Positions 1-13,139 of a stretch of 64,000 nt of DNA are shown here, piece by piece. The position numbers and the translations under genes are program-made. How positions within the stretch are numbered: the stretch's first letter is position 1; each line of letters begins with the position of its first letter. This DNA comes from Daphnia pulex. Lineage: Eukaryota > Arthropoda > Branchiopoda > Diplostraca > Daphniidae. The stretch is from positions 1,426,001 to 1,490,000 of the forward strand of contig NC_060023.1 in assembly GCF_021134715.1 (NCBI RefSeq), in the 5' to 3' direction. A model generated the notes under the pieces. That model made no database searches and had not been told where the DNA came from. It saw nothing but the letters and a program-made list of their open reading frames with translations.

Positions 1-3000
1 TTATACTAAAAAGATCAGAGAAATAAAGAAATCCAACTGCTGATGATATGGCTATACGCTCGGTTTATTTATGCAAAGATAAAAGCAAAGTTGACATTCT
101 CGCACTCGTTGAAAAATGTTCCAGGCCGCGGTTTGAGTGATGGGTGTGCCGAAAGAAAACGTCGTCGACAGACGTAATATCAACCAGGAAGTATAAACAT
201 TCTTTCTATTCCCTCCCACTTTTAAAAACAGCCTAATCACAGAGCGCTAGCAACAGCAGATGCGATTTATTGGACAGCTATAGAATATATAAATGAATAA
301 CCCATATAGAATAATCATTTCGATGGCCCAGCAGAATATTATTCAGCTTTTCCCAAATTGTGTTGATTATTATGATGATGTTAACGCTTTGTATGCGGAA
401 TATGAATGACCTTTTCTTTTAGTTATTTGCCAATAGCAGCAGCACTGTTAGATATATTTAATCGCCTATTATATACTGCGCTGATGGCAGCTGCTTTATA
501 TTACAGAATCTCTCGTCGCGTTGAACAATAAAAGAAAAAGAAAAGATTTTGAAGCGCAGCAGCACGCGTTCAGCATATCTTTAACCAGATGATGGATGGA
601 AGCACAGCTCAGACATGCAGAGCTGCTCGTTTTTGTTTTCTATACAAGGCCATCATGCTGCTGCTGTGATGGCCAGAAACGAGTCCAAAGAAAGCAGAGC
701 CGAGACGTGTTGTTTTTAAGGTTTTTTCTTTTATTCTTCTTTGAATGGGCGCGTCATTTTGATGATTCAAAATTGATGACTGGACAGAAAAACCCACCGT
801 GTGCGCGGAGAGTTTGGGTTTGATTTTTATTAGCCCACATGCATAATATTTAGCTCGGTTAGCCCCTGCATTATATATATATTTTCTGGACGCGGCCATC
901 ACTTTTAAACCGAGCCACATTTGGAAATCTTCGTGTGCGAGGCCATAGACGCGGTTGTGTGTGATAATATTATGTTTATTTGTTTCCCCCGTTTAAAAAC
1001 CTTATATTTTCTTCCTACTCCGCCCATTCATTGTAAATAGACCATCAACGCAATTGAAGTTGGCGCCTTAGAGTTTCTGGCTATGGGTGCCGCGCTGTCT
1101 AAGCAGCGGGACGGCAATGGCCTCCAATGGCCCCACATCTTACGTAACTTACACTTAGAAAATAAGGCCAGAAAAGGTACCCAGTGCCCTGTCTCAACTG
1201 AACGTCGAAGAAATTCGATTGCTGATATCTTCCGCCAAATCGACGATTCAAACGGATGATAGATGAAACAAAAACAATCAAATGAGCTGAGAATGTTGTT
1301 TTTATATTGGTCGTTATACCGAGAACTTGTTGAATTACCTTTTAAAGGGTTTATTACGCCGATGGTTTCGAACCCTCTATAACCGCACGGGTAAAAAAAT
1401 TAATTTGAAATGAATTTAATCCAATAAAACGACATTTTCAAATCCGCGTTTGGAAATAACCAACAAAAACCTCGCTGATATGGACAGCAGGAGTTGGCGT
1501 TATAAAAATTTTAGCGAAGAATATATATTTCACGAATTTATATTTTTTTCTTATCTGATTGATTCACTCGCCGCGGCCTTGTTCCATGTTAGCAGTTCCG
1601 AGAAAGAGACGACAATAAAAATCCGCCAAATAGTTATAATCCGAAAACTAAAAAATTTCATGAAATTTAATACGCTCGTATTTATGCATAGAAATTCTGG
1701 ACCCGCACCTGTTTGGGCACACCTGATGCAATTGAGTTTCTAAACAGCCGTTTTCTCTCGGTTGTAGACCTTCTGCTGCCGTCTGAAATATTTCAAAGTT
1801 CTCATTCCTTTTTTTTCCAGGCCGAAAGAGGAGTATAGTATATAAATAAATACATCACGTACCTACTTTACACGGCTAATGCACTAAGATATTCATCAAA
1901 ATTTTTAAAGGGGGTTGTTTTTTTCTTTTTAAATTTTATTGCCGTTATATTCTGAAAACTCAAATACCTTCGTGTGGAATATAGGTACGACGACGACGAC
2001 GCAAAAATGTGCTGCTGCTGCTGACCGTTTGTTGTCGGTTTGAAAAATATATAAAAAAAGGCCGCGCGGTTGTTATATTCCATTGTTGTTGCTCGTTGGT
2101 TTTCAGCAGTCCTCCATATTATATCGTATGAGCCGGAGTAATTCATTTTCTAGAGAGAAGAAGGGCCGTGAAGCTTTTTCTGGGTTATATAAGACCCATC
2201 TGCTGCTGTTGTTGTGCGCGCATCTTTTCAACTGGATTCAGCACATCAGGCGCGCGGCAATTATCAAATGACTTTGCAGTGACTACAAGTCATCCTCTTA
2301 TGGTTTGCTGCTGCTGTCGACAGCAGCAGCAGGACCTGGCAAACAGTAAATAAATGTTGATTGCTTCATCTACATATAGGCTATATACTATACTGACCTA
2401 CATTCACAAATGTTTTTCATTTTGATTAATAACGACAGCACATTTTTTTTAAAACAACAAAAATCAGTTTGGGAAAATCGGGTGCCAGACCCTTTTTTCT
2501 CCCTCAAACAAAAGTGTATTTTCTCTGCTCTGCAGCAAATAAATATATATAAATATGTATAATAAAAATATATATAACAACATTTTATATACTATGTAAT
2601 TAATCGACTGGGTTTGAATAAATACCACAATACATATGTATGTATGTTAAATTAATTAAATAATGACGATTTTTCAAATCTAATACACAATATAAAACGT
2701 TCCTACGATATGAACAATAATAAGCTAGGCCAATTTATGTTTCAACAAATTTCGCGTTTGATTGATGAGGGCCGGGGAGGAGCAATTTGATCACTTGCCC
2801 CCCGAGCGTTTCTTAAATTAAGAAGGTTATTACACTTATTTGATTTGTTCGACATCAATAATAAATAAATAAGATTGTTAATCAATTCAATAAATAACAA
2901 TGATAGAATAATGGGAGAATATAGAAATTAAATAAAACAAATGAGCGCTGTTTCAATTCTAGATAAAAAAGACTATTGAAATTGGTGTGTGTGTCAAAAT

Positions 3001-3045
3001 AAACCGTCCGTCATTATATTTGAAATTGGCGGTTATATTTGATAA
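1..3045. other. intergenic, no gene seen
   Basis: I see no reading frame here with codon-like composition, splice structure or a recognisable protein. The stretch is AT-rich with short CAG/CTG-rich clusters near 430-680 and 2000-2340 and AT-rich low-complexity sequence at 2530-2900. The right end includes the likely 3' flank of the gene whose stop codon is at 3046-3048. Confidence 0.6.
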
Positions 3046-5066
3046 TCATGCCGGATGACCATCCGCCGGATCGTTGCTGTCACCGGACCGCCTGCCGGCG
3101 CAGACACTGAACGGGAAAGGCTTCGGCGTGCAGCCCATGACGAAGAAACTGGTCGTGCTGAACTTGGTCGAAGTCGAAACTTCTATATAATCCATTGAAG
3201 GTCATCAAGATTTATAATTCAATTCAAATTTGCCGCAATTAATCAAAGAGAAAAACAAAGAAACAAAATTAAATATTACGCGTCGTGATGGCTGTGACTG
3301 TTGTCGTGAGAGTCACGGGAGGTCTGAAGACATTGGCGATGGCGTTGGCGATGGCAGCGATCTGGGCGAAATAAATTCGCGATTCCGGTGAACTGTCATC
3401 ACTGCCGCCATTTTGATCGACGTTATTCAGTTTATTACGGCCGGAATATCTGGGTCTCTCCAGCATCGAAGGCTGGACGGCATTGATGGCAGCGCCCGGC
3501 GGCGGATGAATGCCGTAATAGTCATCCGAATGCGTCATGACCGGCAACAGGACCAACGGTGTCACTTCCACTCTGCCAGAAGAAAAATAAAAACATTTCT
3601 TACATCAAAATTCTCGTAGAAAATAACAATTTTTTTGGGGGGGAATTTCTTTACGATTATTGCGCCATGTTGTACAATGTATAAAAAGCGAAAGAAGTCA
3701 ACCCCCCTTGAAAAATAAAATTCCGGCGGGTCACGGTTTTGCTCACCCATCTACTCCCTTATAAACAACGCCGTGCAGCAGCAACAGCAGCAAGGACGTA
3801 ATATATAAATCTAATCACATAGAACCCAGCGGTAATAAAACAAACGCGCTAGCTTTTTCACAGAGGTGCAATCATGAAGAAGAAGAAGGTTCTTCTTTCT
3901 TAGGATGCTACTGCTACTGCTGTTATTATTCCGATGCAGTACTTGGAAGACCGTCTAACGGCACTCTTCTTTTTCTTTCCTTTTCAAACCCTCAGCGTGA
4001 ATTTTTTAAAAAATAAAAGGGGACCCATTGTTTCGCCAGCGTGTACAGATCTAAGTCAGTCAGTCGAAGAATGTTTCAAACCGCGTCAAAAGAGAAATAG
4101 TTGGGCAGTACGGTACGAAACATCTGCCGCTTAGGCTATTTTATAATATATAGGCCAAATGTTTTTTGGTTTGAAATTTTATAGTTTCCGCGCGCATTAT
4201 CGCGTGTGTGTACCTCCTTTGGCCCCTCGTTTGGGTACAAACAGGATAAACCTGATTTTCTTTCAGATTTATTATTGGCGCCGAAAATAGTATAGGTACT
4301 ATAATATATCTCTTTTTTAGGATTAGACTTGTCCTTGATGGTGAAATAATCCTATTAGACCGCGGTAGCCAACAGTCAATTTGGACGAACGGCGCCTTTG
4401 GTTTTGTTTCTGGTTTGAAATGTAAGAACTTATAGATAGCTAGGTAGATAAATGCGCTGCCATTTACAAATTCCTGACAGGACGACCCTGTCATTCAAAC
4501 TGATTTTTGTTTTTCGAATTTATAACGGATTTGATGCTGGGCACCAACAATTTCTTGTTTATTTGTAAATTTTTATACCCGAGTGTTCTGGTCGGGACGA
4601 ATTGTCCCGGATGAAGGGCGTGATAAAAGGCCTGGTCGACGGCCTCTTCTAGCTGCTCGTCAAAGGTCAACACGACGGGCTCGTCGATCGGTAGTCCGCG
4701 ACGTCTCCGGCACACGCCCGTCACGTTCACCAATTTAGCGCAAACAACCTGATTGATTATTCCAATAAAAAAATGACCATATCATTCACCACGAATTAAT
4801 TAGATTTACAAATATATTTTTACAAATATTATTCCAAATTTCTTATTTTTCAGAATTTGTTTTTTTTTTCAAAATAATTATTAACTTTAGTTTTTTTTAA
4901 ATTGAATTAAGCTTACGTTGGAGAGGCTAGTGACGACGTTGGTGATGGTAGAAGTGGTCGTCCTGGTGACCGTCGTAGTCCTTTGAGCGTCGACCGGCGC
5001 CATTAATAAATGGACGACGGCCGTCAAGATGATGACCAGCCAAATTCCGACGTTCTTTTTCAACAT
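3046..5066 (-). CDS. secreted Thr-rich protein with furin-like site (cluster member 1), 4 exons, 249 aa
   Basis: Exons are 5066-4917, 4748-4579, 3572-3280 and 3182-3046; phases 0, 2 and 1 join into 249 codons with no stop. The ATG at 5066 is chosen because it opens a good signal peptide (LVIILTAVVHLLMAPVDAQ); the upstream codons in that frame have no ATG. Then come Thr/Val strands (QRTTTVTRTTTSTITNVVTS), Cys53, a conserved N-glycosylation site NVT (58-60), Cys63, and the basic run RRRR (64-67) that looks like a furin site, followed by an acidic segment (DEPVVLTFDEQLEEAVD). The last exon carries GCTPKPFPFSVCAG. The first donor reads GTAAGC and the second GTATAA. I do not recognise the family. 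It shares exon order, phases and Cys motifs with the genes at 11484-12996, 17001-17984, 27859-31135 and 32028-32749. Secretion and processing are inferred from motifs only. Confidence 0.75.
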
Positions 5067-5392
5067 TTCCGACGTCGTTGGAGGTATAGGCAACTAACTA
5101 ATTGACACACAGTTTAGATATATCCTCTCATTATTTGTTAGCACATCATTTGTGTCGTTATTCACCGATATTTCTCACTTTGATTTGCAAATTTGGTGAT
5201 GAATTATATTTTGAGCAACTTGTGCGGTGGTGGTGGTGGGACCGTCAGGTGATGGTGGAAGTTGGACTCTGACTGTTGGTTCAGCTCCTCGGATGATGGC
5301 TGTTCCCTGCTGGATGTTATATGGCCGGCAGTTGTTGGTGGTGGTACAGCCCCATACGCGACTCACGCCGGCGACTCATCAGCCCACCCTTC

Positions 5393-5400
5393 TTTATATA
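5393..5400 (-). promoter_or_regulatory. TATA box TATATAAA for the 3046-5066 gene
   Basis: The minus strand reads TATATAAA here, 326 b upstream of the ATG at 5066. Transcription would begin near 5365 and give a 5' UTR of about 300 b if it is unspliced. The same octamer lies upstream of the genes at 17001, 27859 and 35849. Confidence 0.5.
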
Positions 5401-8400
5401 CCCATTGATGTTATGCAAGTGCATCATGCTGCATTTTGCAGCAGCTCCACCAGCAGAACAAAAAAGGGACGTGCCCAGCATATACCCAGCAAAGAGAGTC
5501 GCTGCTGCTGGCCTTATCTTTCGTTATTCCTCTTCTTCTTGCATTTAGTTGCTACGTCACCACCGACAGGCTGTTCCAATGTGTCGCCCGGTCATAGTCG
5601 GGGGTGGGACTCCCTCCCACCACCCGTAGTTTACTTGACGTTGCGTAGTACATAGCGAAAAGGGGAGGGACTTGTGTTTTCTATTAGTAGAGGCTCTACT
5701 AACAGATTCTATATATTCCAGCCAAAAGAGGCATTGAAATTTCTTATAAATAATGTCTAATTTCTGGTGTTTGTTGTCGCCATTTCCTATTTGATAGACC
5801 CCGGCCATAAGAGCGCAATGGTCCGGTCATCGATAATGACTGGCCGAATCTTTCAAACATTATTAGCGTAGGCGCCAAATACATAATACTGGCTGTTTGG
5901 TGCTGTGTCCGACACGAGCGATATAGCAGCTGTTGTTGCGCAATTGATAAAAATTGTATAGAAAAGAAACGGACTACTCCAAAGTGACGAAACGATCAAA
6001 ATGTCTTTCTTCTTTTAATATATTCCGAGAGTGTGTGACATTCTTTGATAGTCACTCCACTGTCCCTCAAGGTTTATTAATTTTTTTCAAGCCTTTCGTG
6101 ATTACAAAAATGTATCGGGTGTGATTGGAGGGCTGGAACCCGTTTACCCTGCGACATGTTGAGCGAGGACTAGATTTTCTACTTATTATTATAGACTGTT
6201 TGGCCGCGCGGTTGGTCGGCTATGCAGGGCCGTCGAGCCGTGTGTGTATAGTCCTATACATTTTGATACTTATCATGTATATATTGTTGTTTGGTCAAAC
6301 TTCAATCTCATTTGCATAGCAGGTTAAAACTCTATATAGTTTGTTCACCTTTCATTTTTGTTTAAATCAAATTAATTTCGGGTTCAATTTCTCGGTTTTC
6401 TCGGTTTTTTCTCGGTTCATCAATCAAATGAGAATCGAATCGAATAACTTATTTTATTCGTGACAATTTTTCCGCCTTAACATATAAGTGTAAAAAATCC
6501 CGGAAGTATTGAATTCAAAATTTAAATAGTGTTTCAAATTTCCCGCGCTTTTCATTTGTTTTTCCGACAGACAGCTATTTTTTTGCCAGCCCTTTTTCGG
6601 CGGGACAGCAGCACCTGTGCTTATAAACATCATCCAGCCATCAGATATCAACAAATCTTTTCTTTTGTCCGTCAAGTCCAGCGCAGTGCGTCCATCAACC
6701 AAGCATAGCACAGCCAAAAAAAGACAACGTCGGAGCTTTGTGTTGTAGTATATAACCTTACATATAGTATACCCCTTTCATGATATTAAATATTTTAAAA
6801 TATATGTTCGCCGTTTTCAACCGTTTTGATTCGTGATTTTCGCGCTGGCGACAGCGGGAATATATACAAACAGCGACTGACGTGATAACAATAAATGGCG
6901 CGCTACCGTGTGGGACATTGACTGATGATGCAACGTGTCGTCCTAACAAATCGGACGACGGAAACGCATTCGCGCCGTCAACGAAATTGACAAATCGACT
7001 TTTTCATTTTCTTTTTCTGCTTGAATGAATTTGGAGAATTTCAATTCAATTTTTTGTTTGGCCGATTCAAAAATTTTTGACGACCCTTTTTCTTTAAATA
7101 ATCTTATAAGGAATAAAATATTAAATTATAGGAAGATCTATTTGCGCTAATTGTTTAGGTTGCGGCAAAAATAACCACTGGGGACTATACATCACTCGAC
7201 TTATATATAATAAGTGAGAAGGCATGTCGGTTGGGTATACAAATGGTGCCTCCTGGGCACAGACAGCACACCGATGACCTCTTCAACTGGAACGACAAGG
7301 GCCGAACGTTAGAAACAGCAGCCAAATTTTCGGGGTATAATTTTGGGTGGGAATAAAATTTGGGTGAAAAAAATGACAAAATTCGTATATAGATATACAC
7401 AAAATGATATGGCGTGTCTGTAAATAGTTGCTCTACAACGCTTTTTAATTGCTGGCCATAAATTATAGACCATTGGATTAATAATTAGTGCAACCAAATT
7501 TTTAATTCGAATGCTGGGGCGAGATGGGGGGAAATTTTCGAATTTGAGCTTTTGGCGGTTTAATTTCCAAGGAGTATATAAGGGAAATGATACATTATTA
7601 TATATCACCATATTATCTTTTTTTGGTTATTTGTTCGGGAGGGAACCCGCGCGGTCACGGCCAGCACAATTCCCGCGCGCTGAGGAGGAACTAAATATAA
7701 ATCTAAAAGACACAAGTAAAAGGGAACAAAAAAATAAATAAAAAAACCCCAGCATTTGCATATCTACACTTGCGCGACCTGATTTCCTTGTTACAGACGA
7801 CCAGCATAATAAGCCGCCAAGGGATCTATCTATACACACATACGACGGTCACCCCAGCACCGAATAACCAAAATACCTAATTATTATGCATGAAGATGCA
7901 ACGGTTGAGATCTGCAATTGAAATCTTTGTCGCAAGACCCTCTTCTTCAGCACCAGCTGCTGCTGCTGCTGGTTCCAAACTTATCTAATCGTGAAATTCG
8001 GTTTCCTTTTTGATTTTATTTTTAGTCCAGAAATAGCGCCTAGTATACGATGGACGACCGAGTGTAGAGAGAGAGAAAATTGCGCAACCTGCGACCGATT
8101 TGAATTAAAATTGATGATTACAACATAGTATTATACGTATTTAATAGCGCCAGCAGAATATTTTGTGTTTTGTTATTTTTTCGAGTGGATTTTCGCACAA
8201 CTTGTAATATTATAGAATCAGATGATGGCACTCTAAAACGTCTGGTGGCAACCGCATTAACGACGATGAGGTAATGTATTAATGTATTATTTTAAGCAAC
8301 AACCCGGATATCATGTTGTGTGATGAGCTGGGATGAATATAGAACCTTCTATAATAAGAAAAAACTCGTTTATACCTTTCGAATTCGAATTAATGAGCTC

Positions 8401-8455
8401 GACCTTTAGACGTGCGCTGGCGAGACTGTAAAAAAATAAATTTCACGTTTTGAAA
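5401..8455. other. intergenic, no gene seen
   Basis: No convincing coding exon or RNA gene. AT-rich, with only short open frames on both strands that lack codon structure. Confidence 0.5.
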
Positions 8456-8554
8456 TTAATCGAATAAGCTGAATTCATTGGGGTAGGCCCAATCCGCATA
8501 GGACAAATCGAAAAGGTCATCGTCACTTGCCATATACGGTGTCATGGCACAAGC
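8456..8554 (-). CDS. possible terminal exon or short ORF, unrecognised
   Basis: Read on the minus strand, an acceptor-like TATAATAG is followed by codons giving ACAMTPYMASDDDLFDLSYADWAYPNEFSLFD and then TAA at 8458-8456. This is written here only as a short peptide in two parts: an acidic start (ASDDDLFDL) and an aromatic end (YADWAYPNEFSLFD). The composition looks like the C-terminus of a protein rather than random AT-rich DNA. It could also be a 29-aa ORF from the ATG at 8545. I found no convincing upstream exon. Confidence 0.25.
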   Translation of the reverse strand, partial: ACAMTPYMASDDDLFDLSYADWAYPNEFSLFD

Positions 8555-9080
8555 CTATTATATTATAACAAACGCAACGGAGGTGATGTAATATAGTCCA
8601 TTTATATAGCCTATGATGTAATAATATGTGCGCCTACTTTGTACCTATACATTTTTATACTGATGGTGGTGCTGCGTATAGCCTATTATCATGTGAATAA
8701 AACTCGTTTACATTTCAAAATTCAAATTGACGATGGCTCTCACCCTCTTGTGGATTAAATTTCGAGTTTTTCTTAAACAAAATTTAATAGGCTCAAACAA
8801 TTCCGGTTCTGTCGCCTTTTCTATCAGCTACATTTTTCGAATGGTATAAAAAGCTGTTGTGTGACGTGAAGGTCTAAATCTTATTTCACCATCTAAAAGA
8901 GTGGACAGTGTTATACACAAAAATGAACACGCCATCGAATCGAAAAAAAAAATAATATTAAACATCATCTAGCTATGTATAACGCCTTATAAATAAAAAC
9001 AATAATGAAAAACCAGAATTTAGAAGGATGTCGTGGCTGATGGGTGAACTTTTCCGGCGGCTGAGTTTTTCACGACCAAA

Positions 9081-9115
9081 GTTTTATTTTTTATTTTATT
9101 TTATTTTATTTTTAA
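9081..9115. repeat. (TTTTA)n low-complexity tract
   Basis: Pentanucleotide TTTTA-like repeat of about 35 b, running into an A/T-rich stretch. No role is suggested. Confidence 0.8.
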
Positions 9116-9622
9116 AAAATAAATTTTTATTTTTTGAAATGACATAGAGTGCTGTGTGTGTTACGGGCCGTGCGCAGGTGACATTCCACACACAAAACAA
9201 GTCTTCGATAAAAAAAAAAAACATTGAATAAGAATTGAATACGAAATCTAATATAGCTATGCACAACTTCTAACTTCGGCGTAATAATAAATAGACGTGC
9301 CATAGAAAAATATGATCCCTCTATAGATGGACAAGTGCTGTGTGTGTCATCATTCATTTTTTAATTTTAAGCTAAAAATAAACCAAGAAAATAAACCAAG
9401 AAAAGAAAACGTCCTAAATAACTTTATGGGCGGAAGTAATAAAATTTAGATATTTTTCTTATTATATAACGTTTAACGGCGTATACAGTGCTGGACCCGG
9501 AAAAGTGCGTTCTAGTAATAATTGGCCATTTGATTCCTACCGATTCCTACAGCGTATGAATGGCGAACGAAAAAGGCGGCATTGCATAGTGAAAATCTTA
9601 TCTGTGCGGTTGTCTGTGTTAC

Positions 9623-9781
9623 ATGGCTAATGGCGAATTTGTGTATACGATCATCCCGAGCGGAGATGAGAGAACAATCCTCGTACATTGTGCGATGATG
9701 CCGAACATTTTTAAATGTAATAGCTTAGCGAAAATGTTCGGAAGCCATCACGGTATAATATCAAGTCGGACGCGTCTTTGA
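9623..9781 (+). CDS. short ORF of 52 aa, unrecognised
   Basis: An ATG at 9623 opens 52 codons (starting MANGEFVYTIIPSGDERTIL) before TGA at 9779-9781. The amino-acid mix is balanced and unlike the surrounding AT-rich sequence, but the frame is closed just upstream and no splice partner fits clearly. It may be a chance ORF or a remnant exon. Confidence 0.2.
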   Translation: MANGEFVYTIIPSGDERTILVHCAMMPNIFKCNSLAKMFGSHHGIISSRTRL

Positions 9782-9858
9782 GTTGTTTTAAATTATTATC
9801 CATCGAATATATCAAATCATCGATTATTTCCTTGTACGTAATAGAGCGGGGAAATCAG

Positions 9859-9954
9859 CCAGCCAAACGTTTATTCGCGAATGCCGACCATGCACCTCTT
9901 AGTCCTTGGAGACTGATGGAGGCTCTTTACTCCGAGGATGAATTGTCCAGCTGA
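9859..9954 (+). CDS. possible terminal exon, unrecognised
   Basis: After an acceptor-like AATCAG the frame reads PAKRLFANADHAPLSPWRL and then MEALYSEDELSS before TGA at 9952-9954. It has protein-like composition, but there is no ATG at its start and no matching upstream donor in phase 0 that I can support. Confidence 0.2.
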   Translation, partial: PAKRLFANADHAPLSPWRLMEALYSEDELSS

Positions 9955-11483
9955 CGGGCCGATCTGTCTTCCAGCATATCCGTGAAAACTAAATGGCGAC
10001 TCGGTGAAGTGCGGTCGGGAGCAATTCCCCAAATAACAAAATACCCTTTTTTTTGTTGGGTGAGAAATTATCTTCCATGGATAATAAATGAAATCAAACT
10101 TATTCCCATAAGTTTGCCGGTTAAAAGAATAAAATCTCGTCGGAATTCATTTCGGTTTAGAGGTCTCAGAATATCAAGTGCTCAAGAATAACGGCGACAA
10201 AATTCCTTGGCAGAATAAATAATCGCATTCGGAATCAGATGCAGTATAGAGTAATACTAGACTCGGTGTATACATATGTACGAGCCGAGATGGAATGCAA
10301 ATGAGAATTCTTTCTCTTGTGCGGATGACCAAATAGAATAAACCAAACAGCGCGGAGTCAACCGGGGGGTATATCTAGCGGGAGCAAAAGTGCTCACTGA
10401 TACAAATGTTTTTAGCCGGTATAATGCCAGCATGCACCTTATTAGCGAGTCCGCACGCGTTTGCTACTTCTTAGACAAGCAGCGCATAAATAGGCCAGAA
10501 TAAAAAACCCCGCCACATTTGAATTTTCCAGATAACCAACAAAAGTCTCTAGCTACTTTGATCGTCGGTGCACTGTATACGCTATACCATAAACAAACTA
10601 AGCAAGTTCTGGATGATTCAAACTATTCCAGATTCAAGCTTATTCTTGTGTTTGATCCGGTAGTATGTATTAACCTTATTGAGAAATTGTAACATAATAA
10701 TTTAATTCAATCAGAAACACGGACCCCAGAAATGGGGATAAAATCTGGTCAATATGTGAGTTTCACGTCATCCGCTTGATATTCGTACTCGGCGGAATGT
10801 CGCCGAACATAAATCGCTGCGGAATGCGGATGGAAAAAATTACAAAAAAAATGTTTGGCGGGAATTTCAAAATGAAAAAAATAAAAATAAACATTTGCAA
10901 CGGTATCGACGCCAAGTGACACATGCTCCGGTCATGTCCTACATATGTCTATACCAGCGACGCTGTACAACACACTTGCGCATGGAGAAATAGTTATCTA
11001 CTTAACAGCAGTCACCGTGTCCATTTTATGTCATACAACATTTCTGGGCTTATTTTTAAAAAAATGTTGATACAAGTGAACGAGCAGATATACAGCGCAT
11101 TCCGGCGGCGGAAACTCGTTTAGGCATCGTTGAGAAATGCCGAGGAATGAACAGATGGAAAGATACAAGCTATTATACGTGAGTTCCAATTATATAGGAA
11201 ACACATAATGGCAAATTTGTTTTTCGTGATTAAACGAATTATTTGATTTCAACGTGTAAATATTCCAGGATTTTTTTATTCTTCCGGTGCGTGCATAAAC
11301 TGGTTTTATATTTTTCAAATGCTTGTAAATTTCTGACCCGATTTTGGTCTCTGACTGTCTAAACGTTTATTTAGTGATTATATAGAATTTGAAATGTTTG
11401 AAACAAATAACTTGAGTGATATTTTAGCTGCTGAATAAATAACAACAATGAACATTTCCGGCGGGGACTGAATGAATTAAATT
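9955..11483. other. intergenic, no gene seen
   Basis: No exon supported. A 66-codon frame at 10923-11123 has no splice context or recognisable motif, so it is not called. Confidence 0.5.
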
Positions 11484-12996
11484 TTAATTCCGGCCGGATG
11501 AACGGGGGCAGACGCTGAATGGAAAGGGAGTCGGAGTGCAGATTTGAACGAAAAACGTTTTGGTACTGACCGTGACGTAATAGGTCGACGTTCTGATAAC
11601 CGTCACGACGGCCGCCGTCGTTGTCAGCGTGATGAATTTAATCCGCCTCCGGATGGCCGAATAAAATGCCGCGAGATTCAAATAGCCAAGTCGTCGGCTC
11701 AATTCCTCGTCTTCTTCCAGCTCTTCCGGCCCATCCGCCGAAGACGACCGGATCGTTAAATTCGACAATGAACGACCGGATTTCTCATCTCGGCTCTCGA
11801 TGGATAATTCCGGCATGGCCGTCGGTTCGATACTGATTTATTATCAACGTCAAAAGGGCGGGGTTCTATAGAAATTTGAATTTGGCGGGTCTTACCTTAA
11901 AGTTCTGCTGGGCGAAAGAGCCTCGTCGATCGAGTCCATGTCGTCGTCGAAGCTCAGGACGATGGGGTCATCGACCCAGAGGCCCCGTCTGATCCGACAG
12001 GGCCCGGTGACGTTGACCAATTTGGCGCAGAGTCCCACCGTCGACGAGATGACCGCGGCGGTGATGGTTGTCGTCCGTCTCACCACCGAATAAGTCACGA
12101 ACGGCCGCCATCTGTATCGGTTCCAGAGTTGAAACAGAATTTGTCTTTCTTCGTCGTTATTTGAAATTTTCGCGGGTGCGGTTGTTGATGCTGGGCAGAC
12201 GGAATAAGGCAGTGGACTGGGAGTGCAGCCCATCAGGATGAAACTGGTCGTGTTGGTCGTCGTCGTCGACAATGTGTCTAGAAATTGTATTAAATGATTA
12301 ATTAAATTATCAATGAAAAATCAATTACATTTTGAAGGGTATAGCTATACGTGTGAAGACGTTGGTCACCGTGACGTTGACGGTCGACACGATTGAATTG
12401 AACAAGCCGTTCAAGAACTTGGTGAAATATCCCTGCTGTCGGTTGAAAGGATTTTTATTGCGGCCCGAGATTGAAGGTTCGACTTTGCTGGCCGGTGGTT
12501 GGAAATTGATTGGATAATTATTCACCGACCAATCGGAGATGATCGCCAAAGGTGTGGCTTCCACGCTATATCAAACTCCAAATGAATTATCGAGATGTTG
12601 AAATGTTGTAATTTCATTCATGATTAAACCTGAACGTTTGAGTGGGAATGAATTGCCAATGGGATTGAGGGTTGAACCAGTTGGGCTCGTGGTAGTCCAT
12701 CACCAGGATGACGGGCTCCTCGGCAGGAAATCCTCGACGTTGGCGACATCTCCCAGTTACGTTGACCAATTGAGCGCATGCCAACTTCAATTTGAAATGA
12801 ATTAATTAGACTCAACATTTAATTTGCAATCGTATAATAGGTATCTATAACTCACGTTGGTGCTCAGGTGAACTGTAGATGTGGTGGTTCTGGCTTCGGT
12901 CAAGGTGACCGTCGTTGTCCTTTGAGCTCCGGCCAGCAGACGGACCATCATCGAGGATATCACAAGGACGACGCAATAAATCAGATTGCATTTCAT
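11484..12996 (-). CDS. secreted Thr-rich protein, two-module form (cluster member 2), 5 exons, 413 aa
   Basis: Exons are 12996-12856, 12784-12630, 12565-12351, 12277-11896 and 11832-11484; phases 0, 2, 1 and 2 all join. The ATG at 12996 opens a signal peptide (LIYCVVLVISSMMVRLLAGA). Module 1 has Thr strands, Cys50, NVT (55-57), Cys60 and RQRR (61-64). Exon 4 starts like the last exon of the 3046-5066 gene (GCTPSPLPYSVC) but has no stop there; it runs on into a second Cys/NVTG/basic module (CRIRRG) and an acidic segment. Exon 5 ends with CTPTPFPFSVC. The gene is thus two copies of the single-module gene read as one. The alternative is two adjacent genes, but no stop, promoter or signal peptide separates them. 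The third donor is placed at 12350 (GTATAG) because it gives phase 1 as in the paralog; a GTAATT slightly downstream breaks the frame. Confidence 0.7.
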
Positions 12997-13132
12997 TCTG
13001 GCAGTGGCAGCATAGTGATTAAGCGCCGGAATGGGTAGGTATATTAATGGCAAGATGTTGGGTTGTAAGTTACCTTGTTGCTTGGTGCCCAACTGTCTGT
13101 CTATTAAAAATTCTCGACCTGTCTTGCCTACC

Positions 13133-13139
13133 CTTTATA
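13133..13139 (-). promoter_or_regulatory. TATA box TATAAAG for the 11484-12996 gene
   Basis: The minus strand reads GATGTATAAAGGG, about 137 b upstream of the ATG at 12996. A start near 13105 would leave a short 5' UTR with one small out-of-frame upstream ATG. Confidence 0.5.

Noticed and set aside
1354..1378. Sequence resembling a tRNA T-loop (GGGTTCGAAACC on the minus strand)
   Set aside because: No acceptor stem, anticodon arm or A-box can be fitted around it.
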